The notes under the pieces were generated by a model, which worked only from the letters and a program-made list of their open reading frames with translations, did not search any database and was not told the origin of the DNA. Of a stretch of DNA of 64,000 bases, positions 33,650 to 42,124 are shown in pieces. A program made the translations under genes and the position numbers. Source of the DNA: an uncultured Eubacteriales bacterium (lineage in GTDB: Bacteria > Bacillota > Clostridia > Oscillospirales > Acutalibacteraceae); the NCBI GenBank assembly GCA_934546985.1, contig CAKTEE010000001.1, positions 275,045-339,044 of the forward strand, given 5' to 3'. How positions within the stretch are numbered: the stretch's first letter is position 1; the number at the start of each line of letters is the position of its first letter.

Positions 33650-34300
33650 ATGACAAATAAACCATTAATTATATTTGATTTGGACGGTACGTTAAATCAA
33701 ACAGAATTGCATTCTGTACCTGCACAGACGCAAGTGCTGCGTGAATTTGGCGTTTCCAATATATCGCCGGAAAAAATTAAAGGTACGTTTGGAGCAACCT
33801 ATGAGGAATATACGGAAACCTTGCTTCCGGGATATTCGGAGGAAAGAAAACAGGCGTATTTAAAGCGTGTTCTGGAAGTTGAAAGTGAATTTTTGCTTCA
33901 ATTTGGAAATTTTTATCCAGGTACAGATACTATGCTGGATGATTTACATCATAAAGGCTATTTTACAGCAGTATGTTCTAATGCGTCAGAAAAATATATT
34001 ACTACAGTGTTAAAAGCGCTAAGTTTAACGGAGCGTATAGATTATATTCAGCCGCTGATACGCGGAAAGAGTAAAAAGGATTCTCTGCGTTTTTTGTTGT
34101 CCAGAATACAGCCAAGTGCATCAGTAATGGTAGGTGATACTGTTTTTGATATGGAAGCAGCCCGGTCAAATGGGATACCTTTTGCCGGCTGTTTATATGG
34201 TTATCGTCCATATGAAATGCAGGGCGCAGATGCATTGCTGCGGCAGCCGATGGATCTTTTGGCAGTAGTAGATAGATTATTGGCAATGAATCGGAAGTAA
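33650..34300 (+). CDS. HAD family hydrolase (phosphoglycolate phosphatase-like)
   Basis: 216 residues. HAD motif I with the nucleophile is IIFDLDGTLNQTE (Asp about 10 and 12), motif II VCSNAS, and motif IV VGDTVFDMEAARSNGI. The cap is the helical C1 type of subfamily IA, as in phosphoglycolate phosphatase and pyrophosphatase PpaX. Substrate unknown. AGGAGGT precedes the ATG. The gene runs toward the Na/Pi symporter. Confidence 0.85.
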   Translation: MTNKPLIIFDLDGTLNQTELHSVPAQTQVLREFGVSNISPEKIKGTFGATYEEYTETLLPGYSEERKQAYLKRVLEVESEFLLQFGNFYPGTDTMLDDLHHKGYFTAVCSNASEKYITTVLKALSLTERIDYIQPLIRGKSKKDSLRFLLSRIQPSASVMVGDTVFDMEAARSNGIPFAGCLYGYRPYEMQGADALLRQPMDLLAVVDRLLAMNRK

Positions 34301-34427
34301 TTTTCAGAAAGGAGAAAATTTGGCTATATATTTGACGTGAGTTTGTTCACAAAAATAAAGATGCAGATTAAATAAAAAATAAAAACATTTTTATGTATTT
34401 CGACAAAAAATGAAAAGTATTGATGTT

Positions 34428-34459
34428 TTAACATACTCTTAACATGAGCATAATATAAT
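34428..34459 (+). promoter_or_regulatory. Pho-box-like repeats and -10 of the Na/Pi symporter gene
   Basis: Two direct repeats TTAACA at 34428-34433 and 34439-34444, exactly 11 bases apart (5-bp gap), the layout of PhoP-binding sites in Bacillus. TATAAT lies at 34454-34459, and no -35 hexamer is seen at the expected place. This is what an activator-dependent phosphate-starvation promoter looks like (inference). Confidence 0.65.
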
Positions 34460-34520
34460 AATTACCGTATTTTAATAATTTGTTAACAAAGCTATCCTTG
34501 TATTTTTAGGAGGAACTTAT

Positions 34521-36137
34521 ATGGATATTACCAATCTCATCTCTCTTGCCGGGGGACTTGGACTTTTTCTTTATGGGATGCGAGTCATGGGCGAGGGACT
34601 TGAAATGGCGGCAGGAAACAGGTTGAAAAAACTGCTTGAAATTCTTACTAAAAACCGGTTTCTTGGCGTTATTGTGGGTATGCTTGTAACAGCCATTATT
34701 CAAAGTTCTTCCGCAACTACGGTTATGGTAGTTGGTTTTGTAAATGCAGGTTTATTGGAACTGTCGCAGACTATTGGCATTATTATGGGGGCAAATATTG
34801 GTACTACAGTGACAAGTGTTTTAATTGCTCTAAAGTTGGACAAGGTTGCACCCATTGCAGTATTCCTTGGCGCAGCTTTTATTATGTTTTTTAAAAATAA
34901 AAAATTTCAATCTTTCGGCAGTATTTTCATTGGTTTTGGTATGCTGTTCGTGGGGTTGGGAACAATGAGCACCTCTATGGAACCTTTGCAGAATTTCCAG
35001 CCGTTTTTAGATTTTATGGTCAAATTCCAAAACAATCCATTTCTTTGTGTTTTAATAGGTCTGATAGTAACAGCAGTAATTCAAAGTTCATCAGCATCTA
35101 TTGGTATTCTTCAGGCGCTTGCTTTACAAAATCTTATTGGCATTCGGGGTGCAATATTTATATTATGCGGACAAAATATCGGTACATGTGTAACGGCGTT
35201 ATTATCTTCCGTGGGCACAAATAAGACAGCAAAACGCACAGCGGTAGTTCATTTGCTTTTTAATGTGATTGGAAGCGTGTTGTTTATATTGATTGTGCTG
35301 TTCACTCCTTTTACCGATTGGATTTCTATAATCGAGGGGGGAACGGTGACGCAAATTGCCGTGTCACATCTTTTATTTAATCTTTTAGCAACACTTGTTA
35401 TGTTTCCTTTTGCTAAATACCTTGCAAAATTGGCATGCAAAATTGTACCGGGTGAAGATCCGAAACGTGAACCATTGCGTTTGGAATATTTAGACAGCCG
35501 TATTCTTTTGACACCATCCATAGCGGTAGCACAGGTAGTGAAAGAAGTAGAACGTATGGCAAATTTAGCGAGGTCTACCATTAGCCTTGCCATGGAAAGT
35601 ATACGGACGAAAGATGCTTTGTCTATAGAAACGGTGCGGAACAATGAGCAGGTTTTAAATTACTTAAATCATAATATAACGGAATATCTCGTGAAAATTA
35701 ATTCTTTGGAATTGCAGGATACGGATTCTAAAATGACAGGCTCCCTGTTCCATGTTGTTAATGATTTAGAGCGCATTGGTGACCATGCAGAGAATATTAT
35801 TGAGAATGTTGAGGATTGCATCCAAAAATCGATTGATCTTTCTGAAGATGCTATGAAAGAGCTTCAAGACATTTGTAAAAATGCCTTAATTGTGCTCGAC
35901 GGCGCATTGGATATGCTGAAAAATCAAAAATTTAATGATGAGCAGGCGGCTTACATTTTTAATGTGGAAGAAACAATTGATGATCAGACAGATGACAGCA
36001 AGAAAATGCATGTTGCACGTTTAAATGAACGTAAATGTACAGCAGAAGCAGGTATGATATTTATTAACCTGCTGGCAAATCTTGAAAGGGTTTCGGATCA
36101 TGCAACAAACATTGCTTATGCAGTAGAAGACGTATAG
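34521..36137 (+). CDS. Na/Pi cotransporter family protein
   Basis: 538 residues. The N-terminal part holds eight or so membrane segments with the family's duplicated motif QSSSATTVMVVGFVNAGL and QSSSASIGILQAL, the sodium/phosphate-binding loops, and NIGTTVTS / NIGTCVTA. The C-terminal ~200 residues are a PhoU-like helical domain (NDLERIGDHAENI, ANLERVSDHATNI). Imports phosphate with sodium. AGGAGG precedes the ATG. A phosphate-starvation-type promoter lies upstream; a terminator follows. Confidence 0.95.
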   Translation: MDITNLISLAGGLGLFLYGMRVMGEGLEMAAGNRLKKLLEILTKNRFLGVIVGMLVTAIIQSSSATTVMVVGFVNAGLLELSQTIGIIMGANIGTTVTSVLIALKLDKVAPIAVFLGAAFIMFFKNKKFQSFGSIFIGFGMLFVGLGTMSTSMEPLQNFQPFLDFMVKFQNNPFLCVLIGLIVTAVIQSSSASIGILQALALQNLIGIRGAIFILCGQNIGTCVTALLSSVGTNKTAKRTAVVHLLFNVIGSVLFILIVLFTPFTDWISIIEGGTVTQIAVSHLLFNLLATLVMFPFAKYLAKLACKIVPGEDPKREPLRLEYLDSRILLTPSIAVAQVVKEVERMANLARSTISLAMESIRTKDALSIETVRNNEQVLNYLNHNITEYLVKINSLELQDTDSKMTGSLFHVVNDLERIGDHAENIIENVEDCIQKSIDLSEDAMKELQDICKNALIVLDGALDMLKNQKFNDEQAAYIFNVEETIDDQTDDSKKMHVARLNERKCTAEAGMIFINLLANLERVSDHATNIAYAVEDV

Positions 36138-36174
36138 TATTATAAAAATATATCCAATCAATTATGATATTATT

Positions 36175-36206
36175 TAACCGGAAAGTGATGAGCTTTCCGG
36201 TTTTTA
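36175..36206 (+). terminator. Terminator of the Na/Pi symporter gene
   Basis: AACCGGAAAG and CTTTCCGGTT around a six-base loop, then TTTTT. Confidence 0.9.
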
Positions 36207-36776
36207 CATATTAAAAATAAATCAATTGCAAGCGGCGGAGTTTTTTTGAATGTTTTAGTTTTACCGGAGTTTTCTTATAATGAGTCTGTTTACTGCTTTA
36301 ATGATAGTGGAACAGACAGAAAAGGGAAATGAGTGTTGGGAACGTATTTTTGAAATGAGCCGAAAGAAAAGGAAGTATAGAATGATAGATATGAAGTTAT
36401 TGTGTGGTTGCGCACTAAAACTGGGATAAAAATGAAGATTGTGAAATAGATAAGAGAGTTCACGGTTTGACAATGGAGCATGTGTGCCGGAACAAATTGA
36501 AAAACAATAATATAATCCTCAATTTGACTGAGAAATATAAGAAGGTTGAGCTGGATTGCGGGAGTGAGAGTGCAGTTAAAGAAAATGAAAGAGCTTTGCA
36601 AAGAACAGATTATATGAGAAAAACAGAATAACTTGAAAGGGAAGAAATAGAAAGAGCATTAGAACGGTAAGAAATGTGGGAAGTGGCAGTTGTCATGCGC
36701 TATATTTTATGGTGACAAATGAGAGCAGAAAATGATATAATTAGAAAGACAAATCGAATTTGTGGAGGCGAGAAGA
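36207..36776 (+). other. Accessory stretch with possible decayed gene
   Basis: No complete gene is supported. Two reading frames adjoin: 36280-36429 (49 residues, from MSLFTALMIVEQTEKG to CALKLG) and, in another frame, 36419-36631 (about 70 codons, charged residues, no proper start). Together they look like a gene broken by a frameshift, but I do not recognise it. The rest is A/G-rich and without a motif. Confidence 0.3.
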
Positions 36777-37589
36777 ATGATCGAAAAAATATATAAAACA
36801 CAATCAGGGATTATTCACTATTGGCTTCACATTATCAATGCAGACCTTGCAACATTAGTTTTTTTGCCGGGATTGACAGCTGACCATAGATTATTTGATA
36901 AACAAATTGAATATTTCAAAGGAAAGTATAATGTTTTCGTGTGGGATCCTCCTGCTCATGCTGCTTCATGGCCATTCAAATTTGATTTTAATTTGATGGA
37001 TAAGGCAAAATGGTTAAATGAAATCTTTGAACAAGAAAAAATAGTAAGACCTATTATTGTAGGTCAATCTATGGGCGGCTATGTAGGGCAGGCTTTTGCA
37101 GAATTACATCCGGACAAATTAAAAGGTTTTGTGTCTATCGACTCTGCTCCACTGCAAAGAAAGTATGTGACAAGTATAGAAATTTGGTTATTAAAGAGAA
37201 TGGAACCTGTATATTTCTATTATCCTTGGAAATGGTTATTGAAATCAGGAACAAATGGAGTCGCTACGTCTGAATATGGCAGAAAGCTGATGCGTGAAAT
37301 CATGATAGTATATGACGGGGACAAAAAAAGATATTCTCAAATATCTGGTCATGGTTTTAAAATCCTTGCAGAAGCAATGGAAAAAGATTTACCATATACC
37401 ATCAAATGTCCTGCTTTGTTGATTTGTGGTGAAAAAGATAAAGCAGGTTCATGTATCAGATATAATAAGGCATGGCATAAAAATACTAATATTCCTCTCG
37501 AATGGATAAAAGATGCAGGTCATAATTCTAATACAGACAAACCAGAGATTGTAAATCTGTTGATTGAGAATTTGGTTAAACAAATATAA
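36777..37589 (+). CDS. Alpha/beta hydrolase
   Basis: 270 residues; ATG at 36777, nine bases after GGAGG. The catalytic triad is visible: nucleophile elbow GQSMGGYVG (Ser about 99), an acid in CGEKDKAGSC, and the histidine in DAGHNSNTDKP. Oxyanion hole region is LPGLTADHRLF. Such enzymes are esterases, lipases or haloperoxidase-like; the substrate cannot be told. Neighbouring genes give no hint; the region is gene-poor and A/T-rich. Confidence 0.85.
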   Translation: MIEKIYKTQSGIIHYWLHIINADLATLVFLPGLTADHRLFDKQIEYFKGKYNVFVWDPPAHAASWPFKFDFNLMDKAKWLNEIFEQEKIVRPIIVGQSMGGYVGQAFAELHPDKLKGFVSIDSAPLQRKYVTSIEIWLLKRMEPVYFYYPWKWLLKSGTNGVATSEYGRKLMREIMIVYDGDKKRYSQISGHGFKILAEAMEKDLPYTIKCPALLICGEKDKAGSCIRYNKAWHKNTNIPLEWIKDAGHNSNTDKPEIVNLLIENLVKQI

Positions 37590-37805
37590 TTATGATTAAT
37601 GAACTTTAAATTTGAATCTGTTAAAATTTTAGACTGTTACCATCTATTATAGGATGATAATAAAATCCTCCAAAAGCCTTGAAAATCAAGGATTTATCAC
37701 AGCTTGCTTACCGGTCCATTTCTGAAACCGGGAAACTGTGATGTATATGCGAATTTTAATTTTTAATAATTACTCGTCCGATAAACGATAATATAGAACT
37801 TTTGT

Positions 37806-38423
37806 CTAAATGGATGAATAATTTTTCCATTTACCGTCGATGTTTTTCCATGTTCCCCATAGAGGACATCCCCAGCTTTCTTCGTCTCTGTCATAGACAT
37901 AAAGAACTTCCAAGGGAAAACCAATACTGTTTAATAGACCATCAAAAAAGATTTCCCGTTTTAATCGAACATCTTCTTTATCTGTATTAATAACTTGTCC
38001 ATCTCTATAAAAATAATAATTATGTTTATATAGAGACACAATATATGCAAACTCCGTCCTGTCGGGAAAAGCATAAACCTCTCTGGCTTTCCCCTCTGCA
38101 TCAATATGAAAATGGCGATTCGGTTTCAGACGAAAATACCAAAATAATCCTTGTTCAGCAGTCAGGGCATTCTTTTTGACAGCGCTCATATCCATATACC
38201 ACTCTTTCCAACAGTAATCGGATATACCGGGACCTCCGTGATTTAAAGTCCCGAACTGTGTGTTGAGTCCTGCTCCGCGAACTTTTGTCTTCTTTATATA
38301 TTTATTTAATCCGTTCACAACTTTCTGCAAATCTTGAACGCTGCAATAAATCCCATATTCTGCTGCTTCAGAGTAGACCTTTTCTTTTGTGTCCGGATTA
38401 TTATGATCCCAAGTCCAATACAT
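37806..38423 (-). CDS. Hypothetical protein (205 aa)
   Basis: 205 residues; ATG at 38423 after GGAGGA at a normal distance, so it is likely expressed. It is rich in tryptophan and tyrosine (MYWTWDHNNPDTKEKVYSEA at the start; YDRDEESWGCPLWGTWKN near the end) and has no membrane segment, signal peptide or cysteine cluster. The mix resembles small unannotated cytosolic proteins often linked to toxin immunity or SUKH-like families, but I cannot assign it. It stands alone. Confidence 0.55.
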   Translation of the reverse strand: MYWTWDHNNPDTKEKVYSEAAEYGIYCSVQDLQKVVNGLNKYIKKTKVRGAGLNTQFGTLNHGGPGISDYCWKEWYMDMSAVKKNALTAEQGLFWYFRLKPNRHFHIDAEGKAREVYAFPDRTEFAYIVSLYKHNYYFYRDGQVINTDKEDVRLKREIFFDGLLNSIGFPLEVLYVYDRDEESWGCPLWGTWKNIDGKWKNYSSI

Positions 38424-38875
38424 GATATTTATCCTCCAATAGACATTTATGTACCATAATAAATATTATCATACAAATATGAAAAAAATGTTTCTGGTTT
38501 TTCATGCATGTATTTTTACTCATTCCATACTACTTTCCGGCATTACGCCATACTGAGCGATCGGTCAAAAACAGGGATATTATATCAAAGATGACGAATA
38601 TTCCTGCAAACGATGGCGAGGAGTTTTCTATAAACACCAAATACCCGTCATACAAAATTCCATTTGTGTAATGGATGTGTTGCTCTTGAACGTCGTGGAG
38701 ACTTCTTTACCTGCAAAAAGCTTGTTATTGAGGCAAATCCCTTATTTCGACCTATAAGAGCAAAAACAAGGGAAAATACATAGGATTAGAACTTTTGATA
38801 AGCAAAACACTTTGCAAATAAAGGGTTTTCAAAGGATAACTAAGATAAATTTGAATTTGTGGGGTTGAACGAAAA
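38424..38875. other. Gene-poor stretch, possible gene remnants
   Basis: 452 bases without a supported gene. Two fragments suggest decay on the + strand: an open frame around 38557-38697 with SCKRWRGVFYKHQIPVI, followed in another frame (about 38690-38782) by ALERRGDFFTCKKLVIEANP. No start or ribosome site is seen and the family is unknown. Confidence 0.3.
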
Positions 38876-39493
38876 TTGAATATTGTATTATACTCAAATA
38901 GAATTGATGAATATTTAAAGCATGACGATGTGATTGATTATGAAAACGAAGCTATTATGGGACTGGCAGATAGATTATTTCAAAAGGCAAATAATGAGTT
39001 GGAATTTATCAAAATAACATATGAGTTTGTTAGAGATAATATTTCGCACTCGGCAGATATAAATAAAGATGTGATTACATGTGCTGCTTCGGAAGTGCTA
39101 AAAGCTGGTCATGGAATTTGTTTTGCAAAATCTCATTTGTTGGCAGCTTTATTGCGTTGCAAATCTGTTCCGGCAGGCTTTTGTTATCAAAAGCTAATTT
39201 TAGATGATGAAACAGCTCCTGTTCTGGTTTATCATGGGTTAAACGGTGTATATATTCAAGACTATAATAAATGGATAAGGCTTGATGCAAGAGGAAATAA
39301 AACTGGCGTGAATGCGCAGTTTTCAATAGAAACGGAACAACTTGCATTTACAGTACGTTCGAAAATGGGAGAAGAAGATAGCTTTATAGTATATTCCAGT
39401 CCCGATATAAAAATATTGGAAAAGTTAAGAAACAGCAAGACAAGAACAAAACTTTGGAATAATCTTCCTACTGAACTTGAATATAGCAAATAG
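38876..39493 (+). CDS. Transglutaminase-like domain protein
   Basis: 205 residues from a TTG at 38876, with only GGGGTTG upstream as a poor ribosome site, so the start is uncertain. The transglutaminase/protease-like fold is indicated by the Cys in HGICFAKSHLLAALLR, His in VYHGLNGVYI and Asp in IRLDARGN, the order expected for a Cys-His-Asp triad. Related domains are found in peptidases and in small cytosolic proteins of gut Firmicutes. Physiological role unknown. Confidence 0.75.
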   Translation: MNIVLYSNRIDEYLKHDDVIDYENEAIMGLADRLFQKANNELEFIKITYEFVRDNISHSADINKDVITCAASEVLKAGHGICFAKSHLLAALLRCKSVPAGFCYQKLILDDETAPVLVYHGLNGVYIQDYNKWIRLDARGNKTGVNAQFSIETEQLAFTVRSKMGEEDSFIVYSSPDIKILEKLRNSKTRTKLWNNLPTELEYSK

Positions 39494-40188
39494 TATCAAT
39501 TGTTCATTTGCTGGAGTAATAGAATGTTTATCAGATTTTCTTTTAGTGATATGAAAAAACGTGGAGATAGTTATTATGTAATAAGGGGAATTAAGGGGAG
39601 TTTCAGTGTATGGTAAGCGACTCTATTTTGGTTCTAAAAATTTTAACTGGTACAAATATGGGCGGATTTTTTGAAAATGAAAATAATAAAAATCATTGCA
39701 AATCAAAAAAACAGTCAACTTAAACGATCCGCTTAAGAGTTTGAATTATCCTATATAAAGTTGAATATGAAAGCAAAGTGTTGCTATGCAATCAAAACCA
39801 ATAGTGAACTGTTGGTTTTTTCAAATTCCGGAGGGGTACTGAAAAATACCATTACATTGCTTGCCCGGCTACCGATAAACCAGTTACTTTTCGCATTATT
39901 AGCTATATCTAATTCAGGGTTCTTTACTGAAACCTTCAAAACTCTTGGATGAAATCATTAGCAACGTTGTTTCTTATTGGGTTATCAATATTGCAAAATA
40001 GTTTTCTGATAAGATTTTTATTCATCCCCGGTTTTACCGGGAATTTTGTTTTGCTGAAAATGATAATAAAAACCACACGCTTAACGTGTGGTTCAGAATA
40101 ATTTATTAACATGGTCATGTAATGTCAGTTATTTGAGTTTACAATGCTTGCGAAAAAGCAAGAAAGTACTTATACAAATACAGAGACA
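39494..40188. other. Gene-poor stretch before mreB
   Basis: About 700 bases with no firm gene. A 51-residue minus-strand frame (39784-39939, MKVSVKNPELDIANN... from a TTG) and an overlapping + strand frame compete, and neither has a good ribosome site, so both may be chance or remnants. The mreB terminator is at 40066-40093. Short hairpins CCCGG/CCGGG (about 40027-40041) and CTTGC/GCAAG (about 40149-40164) are present. Confidence 0.4.
40066..40093 (-). terminator. Terminator downstream of mreB
   Basis: AACCACACG and CGTGTGGTT form a stem; on the minus strand it runs into TTTTTATT. It lies about 95 bases beyond the mreB stop. Confidence 0.75.
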
Positions 40189-41217
40189 CTATTCTTCTTC
40201 AAATTCATTTTTTGATATAAACTTATAATTACCTGCGATAAACTTATCGATATTTTTTAATGATTTTCCTGTGCCGACAGCAACGCAATTCGTTGGCTCT
40301 TCCGCAAGTCGGCAGGTAACGCCGGTTGCCTGAGTCAAATGCCGGTCAAAACCGTAAAGCAGGCTGCCGCCTCCTGTCAGGGTAATGCCGTCGCTGTATA
40401 CATCAGCAATCAGTTCCGGCGGGGTATGTTCCATAACATGCTGCACTTCCATGGTAATGAGCCCAATGGATTCCTGTAATGCCTCATAGACATCAGTCGA
40501 TGTAACCTCAAAGCTTTCAGGCATACCGCTAATAAAATTTCTGCCCCGTGCTGCAATAGCGACTTCTACTTCCCGTGAGCAGGCAGAACCGATTTTCTTT
40601 TTGATGTTTTCGGCGGTTAAATCTCCAATTAATATATCGTATTTCCGTCGGATATAGCGTATGATTGCGTTATCAAATTCTTTTCCTGCAACTTTTATAG
40701 AACTGGTTACAGCGATGTTGTCCAGTGTAATAACTGCAATATCAGTGGTTCCTCCGCCGATGTCGACAATAAAGGCCCCATGTGGTTTTGTAATATCAAT
40801 CCCTGCACCAATGGCGGCTGCAATCGGTGTCTGCATAATGCATGCTTTGCGTGCACCTGCATTCATCAGCACATCTATAATTGTTTTTTCTTCTACACTT
40901 GTAATAGAACTGGGCATACATACCATAATTTTGGGTTTGAATAATGTATTGCCGCATACTTTTCTTAAAAAATAACGAAGCATCTGTTCCGTTACTGTAT
41001 AATCAGAAATAACGCCGTCCATGACCGGATGGATAACCGTCAAATAATCCGGTGTGCGTCCAACCATTTTTATTGCGTCCTGACCGGCGGCAATCATTTG
41101 TCCGGTGTCTGTTTCAATGGCTGCTACACAAGGTTCATTTAAAACGATGCCTTTTCCCTCAACAAAAATAATGATTGTGGAGGTCCCTAAATCAATACCA
41201 ATATTTAACCCCAACAT
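40189..41217 (-). CDS. mreB: Rod shape-determining protein MreB/Mbl
   Basis: 342 residues. Actin fold with phosphate-1 motif NIGIDLGTSTI near the N terminus, connect-1/phosphate-2 FIVDIGGGTTDIAVI, and adenosine motif GITLTGGGSLLYG. MreB-type filaments guide lateral wall synthesis. The ATG at 41217 (MLGLNIGIDLG) has AGGACGGAG upstream; an ATG eight codons earlier lacks a site. No mreC/mreD follows, so it is probably one of several paralogues (Mbl or MreBH type). Confidence 0.9.
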   Translation of the reverse strand: MLGLNIGIDLGTSTIIIFVEGKGIVLNEPCVAAIETDTGQMIAAGQDAIKMVGRTPDYLTVIHPVMDGVISDYTVTEQMLRYFLRKVCGNTLFKPKIMVCMPSSITSVEEKTIIDVLMNAGARKACIMQTPIAAAIGAGIDITKPHGAFIVDIGGGTTDIAVITLDNIAVTSSIKVAGKEFDNAIIRYIRRKYDILIGDLTAENIKKKIGSACSREVEVAIAARGRNFISGMPESFEVTSTDVYEALQESIGLITMEVQHVMEHTPPELIADVYSDGITLTGGGSLLYGFDRHLTQATGVTCRLAEEPTNCVAVGTGKSLKNIDKFIAGNYKFISKNEFEEE

Positions 41218-41297
41218 GTTTGCTACACGCTCCGTCCTCATTCAGGAAAGCCTGTTATCAAAGGCAGTCCGCTTTTTACATCATGATTCTTTCATTA

Positions 41298-41326
41298 ATG
41301 CTATCGAATTATTTTATGTTTGTCAA
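41298..41326 (-). promoter_or_regulatory. mreB promoter
   Basis: On the minus strand, TTGACA (41321-41326), 17-bp spacer, TAGCAT (41298-41303), about 80 bases before the start. Confidence 0.7.
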
Positions 41327-41395
41327 GCGGATTCTATGGCAGTCAGTAAGATTTTAACCTGCATCCTATGACAGTCTATGCAAGTATGGCAGAGT

Positions 41396-42121
41396 TCATA
41401 CAGATGTTTTTCCGGTAGGTTTGTGTTCGCGCACAATAGCACTGCACAAACAAGCAACTTCCTGTGCCCCGTTCAGCAAGAGTATTTTTGCACATTCGTT
41501 TAAAGTAGCGCCTGTTGTTTTAATATCATCTATTAAAAGAATTTTTTTACTTTCGGCCAGTTTAGGTTCTGTACATTCAAAAACGCCCGCTACATTACCC
41601 GTACGTTCTGCGGCAGGCAGTTTATGCTGCGGTCGGTTATCGAATAATTTTACGAGTATGGTAGAATAAAAGGGAATACATAATTGTTTTGCAATTTCCT
41701 TTGCTATGAGTTCGCTTTGATTATAACCCCGCTCCCGTTTCCCTTTTTTCGTTAACGGTATGCAGGCAATGAAATCAAATGCATTGTTTCCGTAAATTTG
41801 TTTTGCTAATGCCGCCATTTCAATACCAAATCCCTCTGCGGCATAAGTTTTTTGCTGGAATTTCATTCGCCGTATTCCGTTCTGAATTCCATTTTCATAA
41901 TAAAACGGAGCAATACATTGACTGAAATAATTTTTATGTTTGGCACAAGTGCAGTCTTTCTGATTCATACCGCAGGATAAACAAAGAGGGGGATGGATGC
42001 GGGGCAAATTCTTTTCGCATGCAGGGCAGTAGAGATGATGCATTTCTATAGTTTTTCCACAGCAGATACAGCGGTCAGGAAAGAAGAAACGCAGGAATGT
42101 ATCCAGAAAACCGATTTCCAT
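41396..42121 (-). CDS. comF: ComF family protein (phosphoribosyltransferase-like)
   Basis: 241 residues. The N-terminal zinc-finger-like part has four-cysteine pattern CICCGKTIEMHHLYCPAC and CLSCG. The C-terminal PRTase domain has ILLIDDIKTTGATLNEC, the PRPP-binding loop. ComF is part of the DNA uptake machinery. It starts three bases after the recD2 stop, so the two are co-transcribed, a link between DNA entry and DNA unwinding. Confidence 0.92.
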   Translation of the reverse strand: MEIGFLDTFLRFFFPDRCICCGKTIEMHHLYCPACEKNLPRIHPPLCLSCGMNQKDCTCAKHKNYFSQCIAPFYYENGIQNGIRRMKFQQKTYAAEGFGIEMAALAKQIYGNNAFDFIACIPLTKKGKRERGYNQSELIAKEIAKQLCIPFYSTILVKLFDNRPQHKLPAAERTGNVAGVFECTEPKLAESKKILLIDDIKTTGATLNECAKILLLNGAQEVACLCSAIVREHKPTGKTSV

Positions 42122-42124
42122 TTA

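Noticed and set aside
39761..39952. 63-residue + strand frame before mreB
   Set aside because: No ribosome site, and an opposing frame competes; neither is convincing.
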